Source of the DNA: CAZNQW01 sp964575225
GTDB lineage: Bacteria > Chloroflexota > Anaerolineae > JAAYZQ01
Reading direction: 5' to 3'
Assembly: GCA_964575225.1 (NCBI GenBank)
Contig: CAZNQW010000054.1
Location: forward strand, 1 to 18,536
DNA length: 18,536 bases
The position numbers and the translations under genes are program-made. Position 1 is the first letter of the stretch. Every line of letters begins with the position of its first letter. Positions 1 to 8,372 of the stretch are shown here, one piece after another. Below the pieces are notes generated by a model. The model had not been told where the DNA came from, ran no database searches, and saw only the letters and a program-made list of their open reading frames with translations.

Positions 1-7
1 GGCAGCC

Positions 8-1696
8 ATGATCGACATCGCCGAGGCGCTGTTGCAGGCCCAGCGCGACGAGCGGACCAGCGTCCCGCTGCCGCGGCCCGCCTACGAACTCTATGCCGCG
101 CTGGAGGGCAAGTACTTTGCGCCGTACCTGCGCATGCAATGCTCGCGCTGTCCCGAGATGGCCGAGCTGTGCCCCTATTGCGAAAGTCGCGAGATCGAAG
201 TCCGGGAGAGCCGGGCCGTCTGCAAGAATTGTGGCACCGTGGTATCCGATGGCAAGGTGGCGGTGCTGCGTTGCATGGACGGGCACCGCACCAGCGCCAC
301 CTGGGACGATGCCTATTGCATCGCGCCCAACCACTGGCTGCAAAAGCGGATGAAACGCATTTTCGACGAGATCGGCCAGGCGTGGGACGAGCAGGTTGAC
401 TATTTTCACATCGAGGGGCGGACGCTGCATTGGCTGCGCAAGGGCGAGATCCTGGAGGAGCGACTGCCGCCCGTGATCCAGAACTATATCCACAACTTTT
501 GGGATCCCACGGGCCAGTTGCAGGGCCAGATGCAAGCGCTGGCGGTCGATCCGGTGGCACGGGGCAATGGCCCAGGAACAACGCCTACCCTTCCAGCAGT
601 GATTGCCGCCTCAAAGGGTCCATCGAACGGCGCCGGACCGCGCACCTACCACGACTTTGACCTGCGCATTCGGGGCAGCCTGCGGCGGGGGTACACGGTC
701 GAAGCCACGGCCGCCGATGGGGGAAGTGTTCCACCCCAGGCCCTGTCCTTCCCCGGCGACAAGCGATTCAGGGCCCAGTTGGAGGGTATCCTGCGCCAGA
801 GCACCACCCGCGAGGATCTCCAGATCGTAGGCGAGGCCCTGTTCCAATCCCTCTTTCCCAACCGGGTGTCGCGGCTCTGGTCGAGGGTGCGGGGTGGCCT
901 GGAAAACGGGGAAGGGCTGCGCATCCGGTTGCACATCAACCCCCCGGAACTGATGATCATTCCCTGGGAGTTGATGTACGACGAAGAGTTTTTGGGGCTC
1001 CGATTGAGCTTTCCCATCGTGCGCTACCTGGACCTGCCCGATCCGCCCAAGGCGCTGGCGGCCAAACCTCCCCTTCGGGTGCTGGTCGCCGTATCGCAGC
1101 CCCAAGACCTTCAACCGCTGCAAGTGGAAACGGAACTCAAGAGCATCCGCCAGGCCCTGGGACAGCTTACCGATCGGGTGGAGATGGACATCCTTTCGCC
1201 GGTACGCCGCGATGACCTGCTGGTTCATCTGCGCAAAGGCTACCATGTGCTGCACTACATCGGGCACGGGCGGTTCACCAAGGGCCAGGGCTATCTGATC
1301 CTGGAGGATGCCCAAGGGCGGGCCGAGTACGTTTCGGCGGGTTTGATGGGCAAGATGGTGGCCGATACCGACCTGCGGCTGGTGATCCTAAACGCCTGCG
1401 AGACCTCGATGACGAGCCCCAATGGCTCGATCGGCGGCGTGGCCCACCAATTGGTGAGCGCCGGCATGCCGGCCGTCGTCGCCATGCAACTGGCCATCCC
1501 CGATCGGGCGGCGACGGCCTTTAGCCGCGAGTTTTATGGGGCGCTGGCCGATGGCTGGCCGGTGGACACTGCCGTGCAAGAGGGGAGACGAAACATCACC
1601 CTGGCGTTGGGCAACCAGTGGAACCAGCGCATCGACTGGGCCATTCCGACGCTCTACATGCGAGCGCCCGACGGGGTTATCGTCGGGCGCGGGTAG
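8..1696 (+). CDS. CHAT-domain (caspase-like) protein with N-terminal zinc ribbon, 562 aa, start uncertain
   Basis: A probable cysteine protease or protease-like signalling protein of the CHAT family. The C-terminal third carries the family signatures: HYIGHG with the presumed catalytic His at residue 420, and LNACET with the presumed nucleophile Cys464, followed by the usual GG-AxQLVxAGxPAVVAMQ segment and a closing DWAIPTLY. The preceding part (about 245-350, ending in IPWELMYD) is the conserved CHAT N-terminal subdomain. Residues 45-104 hold C45/C48/C55/C58 and C72/C75/C89/H93/C104, which look like two zinc knuckles, followed by a segment with Trp/His-rich stretches (about 110-165) that I do not recognise. 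The frame is open to the left edge, with only seven bases before this ATG and no visible ribosome site, so the true start may lie outside. The CHAT assignment is firm; substrate and role are unknown. Confidence 0.85.
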   Translation: MIDIAEALLQAQRDERTSVPLPRPAYELYAALEGKYFAPYLRMQCSRCPEMAELCPYCESREIEVRESRAVCKNCGTVVSDGKVAVLRCMDGHRTSATWDDAYCIAPNHWLQKRMKRIFDEIGQAWDEQVDYFHIEGRTLHWLRKGEILEERLPPVIQNYIHNFWDPTGQLQGQMQALAVDPVARGNGPGTTPTLPAVIAASKGPSNGAGPRTYHDFDLRIRGSLRRGYTVEATAADGGSVPPQALSFPGDKRFRAQLEGILRQSTTREDLQIVGEALFQSLFPNRVSRLWSRVRGGLENGEGLRIRLHINPPELMIIPWELMYDEEFLGLRLSFPIVRYLDLPDPPKALAAKPPLRVLVAVSQPQDLQPLQVETELKSIRQALGQLTDRVEMDILSPVRRDDLLVHLRKGYHVLHYIGHGRFTKGQGYLILEDAQGRAEYVSAGLMGKMVADTDLRLVILNACETSMTSPNGSIGGVAHQLVSAGMPAVVAMQLAIPDRAATAFSREFYGALADGWPVDTAVQEGRRNITLALGNQWNQRIDWAIPTLYMRAPDGVIVGRG

Positions 1697-1702
1697 CCTG
1701 GG

Positions 1703-1761
1703 CGAGGACGTTTGCCTTTTTCGCAAATCGCAAAAAACCGACCTTTCGTCCTCGAATTTTT
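1703..1761 (+). terminator. Rho-independent-like terminator after the CHAT gene
   Basis: Perfect 8-bp arms CGAGGACG (1703-1710) and CGTCCTCG (1747-1754) enclose a second small hairpin (TTTGC at 1711-1715 with GCAAA at 1723-1727). The outer stem is followed by AATTTTT. It lies between two convergent genes, 7 bases after the CHAT stop. The loop of the outer stem is long, so folding strength is unproven. Confidence 0.55.
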
Positions 1762-1766
1762 GGCCC

Positions 1767-2288
1767 CTACTTGCCCACCCGCTGGTAGCCGCGCAACACC
1801 CGGCGGGCATCCTCCACGGTCAAGAACGCCGTGGCATCCACCTGGTTTACCAGGCGATTGATCTCCTGGATCTCTTTGCGCGCAATCACTACGTCGACCA
1901 TGTACACTGGCCCCGACTGGCCCTCAGCCTGCACCAACGTGGCCCCATATCCCGCCTCGCGGATCGTTTGAGCCACTTGCTGCCCTTTGTCCATGGAAAT
2001 GATGCGGACGCGAACGTGGCCCAGCGCCAACCGCTCTTCGATGCCCATGCCCAGCAGCGTGCCGCAGGCAAAACCACCGGCATAGGCCAGGATACTGATC
2101 ACATTGTCCATATTGCCCAACACCCGAGTGATAGCCACCACCCAGATGGTTACCTCGACAAATCCCATAAGGGCCGCCACTTTGCGCATGCCCCGCGTGA
2201 CCATAATCGTGCGCACGGTCCCCAGCGACACATCGGTCAGGCGCAGGCAAAAGATCAAAAGGGCGTTACCCAAAATTGTCCAGCTCAT
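1767..2288 (-). CDS. UPF0316 family membrane protein (DUF5698 + DUF2179), 173 aa
   Basis: Small integral membrane protein of unknown function. The N-terminal half has about three hydrophobic segments (roughly residues 4-25, 36-58 and 61-80), ending in the family-typical GMGIEERLALG. The C-terminal half (about 90-168) is a soluble DUF2179-like domain, with VYMVDVVIARKEIQEINRLV and a closing DATAFLTVEDAR. The length is normal for the family. The ATG is preceded by GGGAGG at a good distance, and a TTGACA-17-TACGAT promoter lies just upstream, so it is probably transcribed separately from the purine operon although it follows purN on the same strand. Family assignment is from pattern recognition; no molecular function is established. 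A second DUF2179 domain occurs in the gene at 12445-13563. Confidence 0.85.
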   Translation of the reverse strand: MSWTILGNALLIFCLRLTDVSLGTVRTIMVTRGMRKVAALMGFVEVTIWVVAITRVLGNMDNVISILAYAGGFACGTLLGMGIEERLALGHVRVRIISMDKGQQVAQTIREAGYGATLVQAEGQSGPVYMVDVVIARKEIQEINRLVNQVDATAFLTVEDARRVLRGYQRVGK

Positions 2289-2327
2289 CGTCCTACCTCC
2301 CTTTTTTTAGCCGTTCAAAAGCGCTCG

Positions 2328-2356
2328 ATCGTAGGCGATCTCGGGGAACTTGTCAA
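2328..2356 (-). promoter_or_regulatory. Sigma70-type promoter for the UPF0316 gene
   Basis: Reading the minus strand, TTGACA (2356-2351) is followed by a 17-base spacer and TACGAT (2333-2328). The -35 box is consensus and the -10 differs at one position. It lies about 40 bases before the UPF0316 start codon at 2288. Confidence 0.7.
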
Positions 2357-2441
2357 ATCGAGGAGCGCAACAGGAGAATCGAGGTCTTGGTTGCAGGGCC
2401 CTGTCTCAACCAGCGCCCTGGCACAGCAAACGACCGGCCCA

Positions 2442-3047
2442 CTAGTGGTCGGGCACACATAGCAGCGTGTGAAGGGCCCTCGGCAGCAATCGGTGCTCGA
2501 CGGTGTGAATGCGCGCTTCCAGATCGTCCAGGCGATCCTCCGGCAAGATGGGCACCACCTCTTGGGCAATCACCGGTCCGGCATCCACCGCCGGATCGGG
2601 CACCAAGTGGACCATGACGCCGGTGTGGGCAATCTCGCCACGCTGATACGCCAGAAAGGCGCGATCGATGGCGTGGGTTCCCGGAAAGGTCCCGGGCAGG
2701 GCCGGGTGTAGGTTGACCACCCGGGAGGGGAATCGATCTAAAAAGGCATCGCTCAGCACGTGCATCCAGCCGGCCAACACCACCCACTCCACGTCAAAGG
2801 CCTGGACCATGCGCGCCAGGTCGGCGTCGTAGGCCTGGCGCGGGGCGTTGGCGACCTTGTAAGGGGCAAAGGGGAAATAGACCACCGGGACGCCGCGTTG
2901 GATGGCGCGGGTGATGCCATAGGCTTCCCGGCGGTTTGAGACGACGAGGGCCACCTGCACGCCGGGCAGTTGCCCGGCGGCGACGGCATCCAGGATCGCC
3001 TGCTGATTGGAACCAAAGCCAGAAATCAGGATTGCAATGCGCTTCAT
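2442..3047 (-). CDS. purN: Phosphoribosylglycinamide formyltransferase (GAR transformylase), 201 aa
   Basis: Cytosolic enzyme of de novo purine synthesis, step 3: transfers the formyl group of 10-formyltetrahydrofolate to GAR. The start is MKRIAILISGFGSN with the phosphate-binding GSN at 12-14. Catalytic residues of the family are visible: N112 and H114 in VVNLHPALPGTF, and D155 in VDAGPVIAQ. The length is close to the usual 190-215. The ATG at 3047 is preceded by GAGGAGGG six bases or less upstream, so I prefer it to an in-frame codon 21 bases earlier. The gene lies 46 bases after purDM on the same strand and is the last of the purine operon. The fused PurD-PurM followed by PurN reproduces the domain order of eukaryotic GART. 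Confidence 0.96.
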   Translation of the reverse strand: MKRIAILISGFGSNQQAILDAVAAGQLPGVQVALVVSNRREAYGITRAIQRGVPVVYFPFAPYKVANAPRQAYDADLARMVQAFDVEWVVLAGWMHVLSDAFLDRFPSRVVNLHPALPGTFPGTHAIDRAFLAYQRGEIAHTGVMVHLVPDPAVDAGPVIAQEVVPILPEDRLDDLEARIHTVEHRLLPRALHTLLCVPDH

Positions 3048-3093
3048 GTTCCCTCCTCGACCAAGCATCTCATCACGGACACAAGATCGACGC

Positions 3094-5412
3094 TCACAGG
3101 CGGACGCGGGGCCCGGTCGAATCCCAGGGAATGGCGTGGCCCAGAACGAGGGCCTCGGGCAGGGTTGCCCGCGCCAAAGGGGCCTGCTCCGGGGCGATCA
3201 ACACCACAAGGCCCACCCCCATGTTAAACACCCGGTACATTTCCATCTCGTCCACCCCGCCCCGGGCCTGGATCAGGCGAAAGAGGGGCGGCACCTGCCA
3301 GGCAGATCGGTCGATTTCGACCCCAACCCCCGGCGGAAGAATGCGAGGGATATTGTCCAGGAACCCGCCGCCGGTGATATGGGCCATGCCTTTGACCTTC
3401 ACGCCCGCAGCCCACAGCGCCTCGACCTCGCGCAGATAGGGCCGGTGAGGCGCCAATAGCAGTTCGCCCAGGGGGCGACCCATCTCCGGCAGCACGGTCT
3501 CCCAGCCAATCCCCCTCAGGGCGCGGCGGGCGAGGGAAAACCCGTTGGTGTGCAGCCCCGACGAAGCCAACCCCAGGCAGAGATCGCCCGGCTGAATGGT
3601 CCGCCCGTCGATGATGTCGGCTCGCTCCACCCAACCCACAATCGTGCCCGCCAGATCAAACTCGTTGGGGCAATAGACGCCGGGCAGTTCGGCCGTCTCG
3701 CCGCCGATCAAGGCGCAGCCCAGCGCCCCGCAGGCCGCGGCGCAGCCGCCCACCGCCGCTGCCACCTGTTCCGGATGGAGCTTGCTCGAGGCAAAATAGT
3801 CGAGAAAGAAAAGGGGCCGCGCACCCTGGACCAGAATGTCGTTGACGCAATGGTTCACCAGATCCTGGCCGATGGTGTCAAAGCGACCCATCGCTGCCGC
3901 GATCATGGTCTTGGTACCGACGCCATCGGTAGAGGCCACCAACACCGGGTCCTCGGCCTGGATCGCTTCGCGCAACGCAAACAGCCCGCCAAAAAGCCCG
4001 ATGTCGACCAGTACGGCAGGGGTGTGGGTCTTTTGGACCGCCTCGCGCATCAATGCGACGGCCCGGTTGCCGGCCTCGATATCCACTCCGGCGCTCGCAT
4101 AGGCGCTCCCCTGCCCAGGCGCCCCCTCGAAGGAAGGCAAGGGGGGCGAAAGGGTCGGGAGGGCAATGTCCTGCCGGACCTGCGCCCCCTCAAAGTGGAT
4201 CTCTCCGACGCCGGCATAGGCCCGCTGGCGGGCCTCCTCCATGTTGGCTCCGGTGGCCGTCACCGCCAGCACGCGTCCACCCGCCGTCACCAATCGATCG
4301 TCCTGCTGCCGGGTGCCCGCCTGAAAGACGGTTACATCGGGGCGGGCCACCGCTTGGGCCACGCCCGTGATCTCGCGCCCCTTCTCGTAGGCGCCGGGAT
4401 AGCCCTTGGAGGCCATCACCAGGGTGACGGCGTGGGCCGATTTCCAGGTGATCTCGACCTCGTGCAGCCGTTCTTCCAGGCAGGCCAGGAAAATGTCCAC
4501 CAGGTCGCTTTCCAGGAGGGGCAACAGCACCTGGGTCTCGGGATCGCCAAAGCGGGCGTTGAACTCGAGCACCCGCGGGCCCTCCTCGGTCAGCATCAGC
4601 CCGGCGTACAGCACCCCGACGTAGGGCGTGCCTCGGCGACGCATGCCGTCGATGACCGGTTGCAGGATGCGGACCCTCAACTCCTCGACCAGTGCAGGCG
4701 GCAGATAGGGCGAGGGGGCATAGCCACCCATGCCGCCGGTGTTGGGTCCCACGTCGCCATCGCCCAGCCGCTTGTAATCGCGGGCGGGCCACATGGGTGC
4801 CACCGTCCGCCCATCGCAAAAGGCCAGCAGCGAGGCTTCCTCGCCCACCAGGCAGTCCTCGATGAGCACCTCGTCGCCCGCCGGGCCAAAGACGCGTTCG
4901 ACCATCATCTGCCGCAGGGCCTCCTCGGCCTCCTGCCTCGTAGAGCAGACCGACACCCCTTTGCCGGCCGCCAACCCACTGGCTTTGACGACCACCGGCG
5001 TTTCCCGCTGGCGCAGGTAGGCCTGGGCGGCACCATAGTCGCGAAAGATGGCGCCCATGCCCGTCGGGATGCCCTCTTCGATCATGAATTGCTTGGCAAA
5101 GGCCTTGGAGCCCTCCAACCGCGCCGCTGCTGCGCTGGGGCCAAAGGCTCGCAGTCCGGCCTGGGCAAAGGCATCCACCACCCCGGCCACCAGCGGCGCC
5201 TCCGGTCCGACGACCGTCAGATCGATCGACTCCTGGCGGGCAAAGGCCACCAGCGCCTCGATCTGTTCGGCGTCGATGGGCACATTCTGGCCCACAGCGG
5301 CCGTACCGCCGTTGCCCGGTGCGATGAACAGGCGATCCACCTGGGGCGAAGAGGCCAACTTCCACGCCAGGGCATGCTCGCGCCCTCCCGAACCGATAAT
5401 CAGAACTCGCAT
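3094..5412 (-). CDS. purD-purM: Fused GAR synthetase / AIR synthetase (PurD-PurM), 772 aa
   Basis: Bifunctional cytosolic enzyme for steps 2 and 5 of purine synthesis. Residues 1 to about 417 are phosphoribosylamine-glycine ligase (PurD): GSGGREHA at 7-14, GPEAPLV at 69-75, the ATP-grasp core with GPNTGGMG at 222-229, and EFNARFGDPETQ at 283-294. A Pro/Gly-rich linker (about 418-436) leads into phosphoribosylformylglycinamidine cyclo-ligase (PurM), about 437-772: AGVDIEAGN, STDGVGTK at 494-501, GGETAELPG at 570-578 and ITGGGFLDNIPR at 679-690. Both halves are full length and one frame is open throughout, so this is a genuine fusion and not two adjacent genes. The start chosen is ATG 5412 with GGAG upstream and the canonical MRVLIIGSGG N-terminus; an in-frame codon 42 bases earlier would add an unusual leader overlapping purF. 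It follows purF by 31 bases. Confidence 0.95.
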   Translation of the reverse strand: MRVLIIGSGGREHALAWKLASSPQVDRLFIAPGNGGTAAVGQNVPIDAEQIEALVAFARQESIDLTVVGPEAPLVAGVVDAFAQAGLRAFGPSAAAARLEGSKAFAKQFMIEEGIPTGMGAIFRDYGAAQAYLRQRETPVVVKASGLAAGKGVSVCSTRQEAEEALRQMMVERVFGPAGDEVLIEDCLVGEEASLLAFCDGRTVAPMWPARDYKRLGDGDVGPNTGGMGGYAPSPYLPPALVEELRVRILQPVIDGMRRRGTPYVGVLYAGLMLTEEGPRVLEFNARFGDPETQVLLPLLESDLVDIFLACLEERLHEVEITWKSAHAVTLVMASKGYPGAYEKGREITGVAQAVARPDVTVFQAGTRQQDDRLVTAGGRVLAVTATGANMEEARQRAYAGVGEIHFEGAQVRQDIALPTLSPPLPSFEGAPGQGSAYASAGVDIEAGNRAVALMREAVQKTHTPAVLVDIGLFGGLFALREAIQAEDPVLVASTDGVGTKTMIAAAMGRFDTIGQDLVNHCVNDILVQGARPLFFLDYFASSKLHPEQVAAAVGGCAAACGALGCALIGGETAELPGVYCPNEFDLAGTIVGWVERADIIDGRTIQPGDLCLGLASSGLHTNGFSLARRALRGIGWETVLPEMGRPLGELLLAPHRPYLREVEALWAAGVKVKGMAHITGGGFLDNIPRILPPGVGVEIDRSAWQVPPLFRLIQARGGVDEMEMYRVFNMGVGLVVLIAPEQAPLARATLPEALVLGHAIPWDSTGPRVRL

Positions 5413-5443
5413 GGTTTCTCTCCGTTCGCAGAACGACGCTGAG

Positions 5444-6844
5444 CTAGAGTTCAAACATGTCCTTGCCCGTACCTGCCAGGGCTGGGACGGGATAATCGCC
5501 GGTGAAGCAGGCCAGGCAGTGTTGGCCGCGGGCGCAGCCCACAGCCTCCAGCAACCCCTCTAGCGAAAGATAGCCCAGGCTATCGACGTTGATGTGACGG
5601 GCGATCTCGGCTTCTGTCATGCGATGGGCGATCAGCTCCTCGCGAGTGGCCATGTCCACGCCCATGAAACAAGGATGGCGAATGGGCGGCGAGGCCACGC
5701 GCATGTGCACCTCGGTGGCCCCGGCTCGACGCAAAAGATCCACCATCGGGCCGCTGGTGGTGCCCCGGACGATGGAATCGTCCACCAGGACAATGCGCTT
5801 GCCGTTCAACGAGTCGGGCAGGGGATTGTACTTGAGGGCGACCCCCATGCGGCGCAGCCGGTCGTCGGGTTGGATAAAGGTCCGGCCAATGTAGCGGTTC
5901 TTGATCAGCCCCTCGCCAAAGGGAATGCGACTTTGGTGGGCAAAGCCGATGGCATGGGCCGTGGCCGAATCGGGGATGGCCAGGACCATATCGGCATCCA
6001 CCGGATGTTCCTGAGCCAGCCGTTCGCCCAGGTGACGGCGCACGCGATGGACGGAGCGCCCTTCCAACAGGGAATCGGGGCGGGCAAAATAGATGTATTC
6101 GAACACGCACAGCGCCCGTTCGCCGGCAGGTTCCACTCCCTGCCAGGTCGTCACGCCGTTGGCATCCAGGCGCACGATCTCACCCGGCGCGATCTCGCGC
6201 ACAAAGGTGGCGCCGATGGTTCCCAGCGCGCACGATTCGGAGGTGACCGCCCAGCCGCAGTCGTTGAGCCGGCCCAGGCACAGTGGCCGAAAGCCCCAAG
6301 GATCGCGCGCTGCATAGACCGCTTTGCGGGTGAGGATGGTCAGCGAATAGGCGCCCTGTGCCCGCGACATGAAATCGGCAATGCGCTCGTCCCAAGAGTC
6401 GCCCGAGGCCCCGGCCAACATTTGGGTGATGACCTCACTATCGGAAGAGGAGACCAGTCCGACCCCCCGATCCAACAGGTCGCGGCGCAAGGCCGGCGCA
6501 TTGGTCAGGTTGCCATTGTGGGCAATGCCCAGGGGCCCCAGCGCCGTTTCGATGAGGTAGGGCTGGGCATTCCGCAAGTGGGGCGTCCCGGTAGTCGAAT
6601 ACCGGTTGTGGCCAATGGCCAGATCCCCTTGCAGATATTTCAGGTTCTCCTCGTTAAAGACCTGCGATACCAACCCCAGCCCTTTATGAATGTGGGCCAT
6701 GCGGCCATCGGAGGTGGCGATGCCGGCGCTCTCCTGGCCCCGATGCTGAAGGGCATAGAGGGCGAAAAAAGCCAGCCGGGCCACCTGGCTGCCCGGGGCA
6801 TAGATGCCGCACACCCCGCACGCTTCTCGAGCTTTGTCGATCAT
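5444..6844 (-). CDS. purF: Amidophosphoribosyltransferase, iron-sulfur type, 466 aa
   Basis: Commits PRPP and glutamine to purine synthesis, giving phosphoribosylamine (step 1). The N-terminal Ntn-hydrolase domain is expected to be unmasked by removal of an eight-residue propeptide, leaving Cys9 of CGVCGIY as nucleophile. HNRYSTTG (79-86) and HNGNLTN (109-115) follow. The phosphoribosyltransferase domain carries the PRPP loop VLVDDSIVRGTTS (352-364). C246, C392, C443 and C446 match the four cluster ligands of the Bacillus subtilis-type [4Fe-4S] enzyme, and the CLACFTGDYP tail is typical. The ATG lies 7 bases after the purE stop with only a weak GGA in front, suggesting translational coupling. 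In Bacillus-type enzymes purine nucleotides inhibit activity; that is family knowledge only. Confidence 0.96.
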   Translation of the reverse strand: MIDKAREACGVCGIYAPGSQVARLAFFALYALQHRGQESAGIATSDGRMAHIHKGLGLVSQVFNEENLKYLQGDLAIGHNRYSTTGTPHLRNAQPYLIETALGPLGIAHNGNLTNAPALRRDLLDRGVGLVSSSDSEVITQMLAGASGDSWDERIADFMSRAQGAYSLTILTRKAVYAARDPWGFRPLCLGRLNDCGWAVTSESCALGTIGATFVREIAPGEIVRLDANGVTTWQGVEPAGERALCVFEYIYFARPDSLLEGRSVHRVRRHLGERLAQEHPVDADMVLAIPDSATAHAIGFAHQSRIPFGEGLIKNRYIGRTFIQPDDRLRRMGVALKYNPLPDSLNGKRIVLVDDSIVRGTTSGPMVDLLRRAGATEVHMRVASPPIRHPCFMGVDMATREELIAHRMTEAEIARHINVDSLGYLSLEGLLEAVGCARGQHCLACFTGDYPVPALAGTGKDMFEL

Positions 6845-6851
6845 TCCGTTA

Positions 6852-7325
6852 TCACTTTCGTAGGGAGGCGTCGGCCTCCAAGAGTCGTTGTCGCTGAACC
6901 TTTTGCACGGCCCCGATCCGTTGCCGGAGGGTGGGATCGGCCAGGCTCAGCATCTTGGCGGCCAACAAGGCGGCCGCTTCGGGCTCCAGAACCACAGCCG
7001 GGGCCACACCCGAGGGCATGCGTAGCGAAGAAAACAGATCGCTCCCGGCAAACTTTTCCCCGTACGGCGGGCAGGCGATGACCGGCCGGCTCACCTGGGC
7101 ATCCACCAGGCCGCTGAGGGCGTTGCTGCGCCCGGCGACGGTGATATAGACCTTGGGGCGTGGATCGGCCTCGTACTCGGCCAGCATCTCCAACACATAG
7201 TGCGGCACCTTGTGGGCCGAAGCCACCCGCATCTCCCAGGGAACACCGAACGAATCCAAGGCCCCGGTGATTTTCTCGCCCAATGGCAGATCACTGGGGG
7301 AACCCAGGATGATGACCACCAACAT
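6852..7325 (-). CDS. purE: AIR carboxylase (PurE), class II-like, 157 aa
   Basis: Forms CAIR, step 6 of purine synthesis. The sequence has GSPSD (8-12), SAHK (36-39), AGRSNALSG (64-72), CPPYGEKF and SSLRMPSGVA (99-108). AGRSN and SAHK are features of class II AIR carboxylases (as in animal PAICS), which use CO2 directly. Class I N5-CAIR mutases instead carry SAHR and AGGAAHLPG and need PurK. No purK is present in the window, which fits. The start chosen is ATG 7325, preceded by GGGAGGTG; an in-frame codon 27 bases upstream would place extra residues before the first beta strand. It lies 53 bases after purC and 7 before purF. Enzyme identity is secure; the class call is from motif memory. Confidence 0.93.
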   Translation of the reverse strand: MLVVIILGSPSDLPLGEKITGALDSFGVPWEMRVASAHKVPHYVLEMLAEYEADPRPKVYITVAGRSNALSGLVDAQVSRPVIACPPYGEKFAGSDLFSSLRMPSGVAPAVVLEPEAAALLAAKMLSLADPTLRQRIGAVQKVQRQRLLEADASLRK

Positions 7326-7378
7326 CCTACACCTCCCTTTTCCTGAAAGCAACCCAGTCGCCCGGCTTGTTGCCTTTT

Positions 7379-8350
7379 CTATGGCCGGTACGCTTGCAAA
7401 GCGGCCTCGACACGCGGGCCGGCCGGATAGGCGCCCGGATCAAAGGGCCGGCCGGTGAGCATTTCATAGAGCGCGATGTAGCGCTGGCTGACCTGTATCT
7501 TCAGATCGTCCGTCGCCGGGGGCGGATCGCCATCGCCTCGATAGCCGCGTTCGGCATACCACAGGCGCAGGAACTCTTTGTCGAAATTCTCCGGCTCCTG
7601 CCCGGCAGCCAGCCGTTCCGAGAAACTGTCGGCCCGCCAAAAGCGGCTGCTGTCGGGTGTGTGGACCTCGTCGATGAGCAGGACCGAACCATCGGGCGCG
7701 CGGCCAAACTCGTATTTGGTATCGACCAAGATCAGCCCGCCCTGCCGGGCCACGTCCTGTCCCTGTCGAAACAGCGCCAGCGCAGCGGCCTGGACCTGCT
7801 CCCACGTCTCTGCATCCAGCAGGCCCTGTTCCACAACCTCCGCGCAGGTGAGGCGCTCGTCGTGTTGGCCTGCTACCGCTTTGGTCGTGGGGGTGATAAT
7901 CGGCTCAGGCAGCGGCTGGTTCTTTTCCATCCCCTCAGGGAAGCGATAGCCATAGATCTCGCGCTCGCCCAGGGAGTAGCGATACCACAGCGCCGTCTGG
8001 GTGGTGCCGGTGATATAGCCGCGCACCACCACTTCGACGGGCAGCGTCTCGCAGCCACGCACCAGGCTGATATTGGGATCGGGCAACGCGAGCAGGTGAT
8101 TGGGAATGACGCCCACCGTCCTTTCGAACCAGAAAGCGCTCAGTTGATTGAGCACCTGGCCCTTGAAGGGCACGGCCATCAACACCCGGTCAAAGGCCGA
8201 GAGGCGGTCGGTGGTCACAATGAGGCGACGGCCATCGGGCAGGGAAAACAGGTCCCGCACCTTGCCCCAGGAACGATCGTAGGGCCAGCTCACATCCACC
8301 GCCGTCAGTGCATGCGGAATTGACTGTCGCAAGGTCTCTGAATCGATCAT
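7379..8350 (-). CDS. purC: SAICAR synthetase, long form, 323 aa
   Basis: Joins CAIR and aspartate with ATP to give SAICAR, step 7. Motifs: GKVRD (29-33), the SAFD phosphate/substrate loop (51-54), EVVVRGYITGT (106-116), LVDTKYEFG (208-216) and IDEVHTPDSSRFW (226-238). At 323 residues it resembles the longer yeast-like form more than the roughly 240-residue enterobacterial enzyme. The ATG at 8350 is preceded by GGAGGG, and the N-terminus then reads MIDSETLRQS; an in-frame upstream codon at 8407 would overlap purQ. It is 22 bases after purQ and is followed by purE, giving the PurC-PurE order seen within animal PAICS. Confidence 0.96.
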   Translation of the reverse strand: MIDSETLRQSIPHALTAVDVSWPYDRSWGKVRDLFSLPDGRRLIVTTDRLSAFDRVLMAVPFKGQVLNQLSAFWFERTVGVIPNHLLALPDPNISLVRGCETLPVEVVVRGYITGTTQTALWYRYSLGEREIYGYRFPEGMEKNQPLPEPIITPTTKAVAGQHDERLTCAEVVEQGLLDAETWEQVQAAALALFRQGQDVARQGGLILVDTKYEFGRAPDGSVLLIDEVHTPDSSRFWRADSFSERLAAGQEPENFDKEFLRLWYAERGYRGDGDPPPATDDLKIQVSQRYIALYEMLTGRPFDPGAYPAGPRVEAALQAYRP

Positions 8351-8372
8351 TACCCTCCACTCCTTGGATAAT

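Noticed and set aside
2395..2421. CAGGGC/GCCCTG inverted repeat after purN as the operon terminator
   Set aside because: Stem arms exist but there is no uridine tract, and CAGGGCCCTG is itself self-complementary, so pairing is ambiguous.
1536..2462. Plus-strand open frame of 308 codons across the CHAT end and the UPF0316 gene
   Set aside because: It crosses a terminator and two recognised genes, and its composition is His/Gln-rich shadow sequence.
3550..5442. Long plus-strand open frame of 630 codons antisense to purDM
   Set aside because: It mirrors the codon pattern of purDM in GC-rich DNA, shows no family motif and has no ribosome site; the minus-strand gene is certain.
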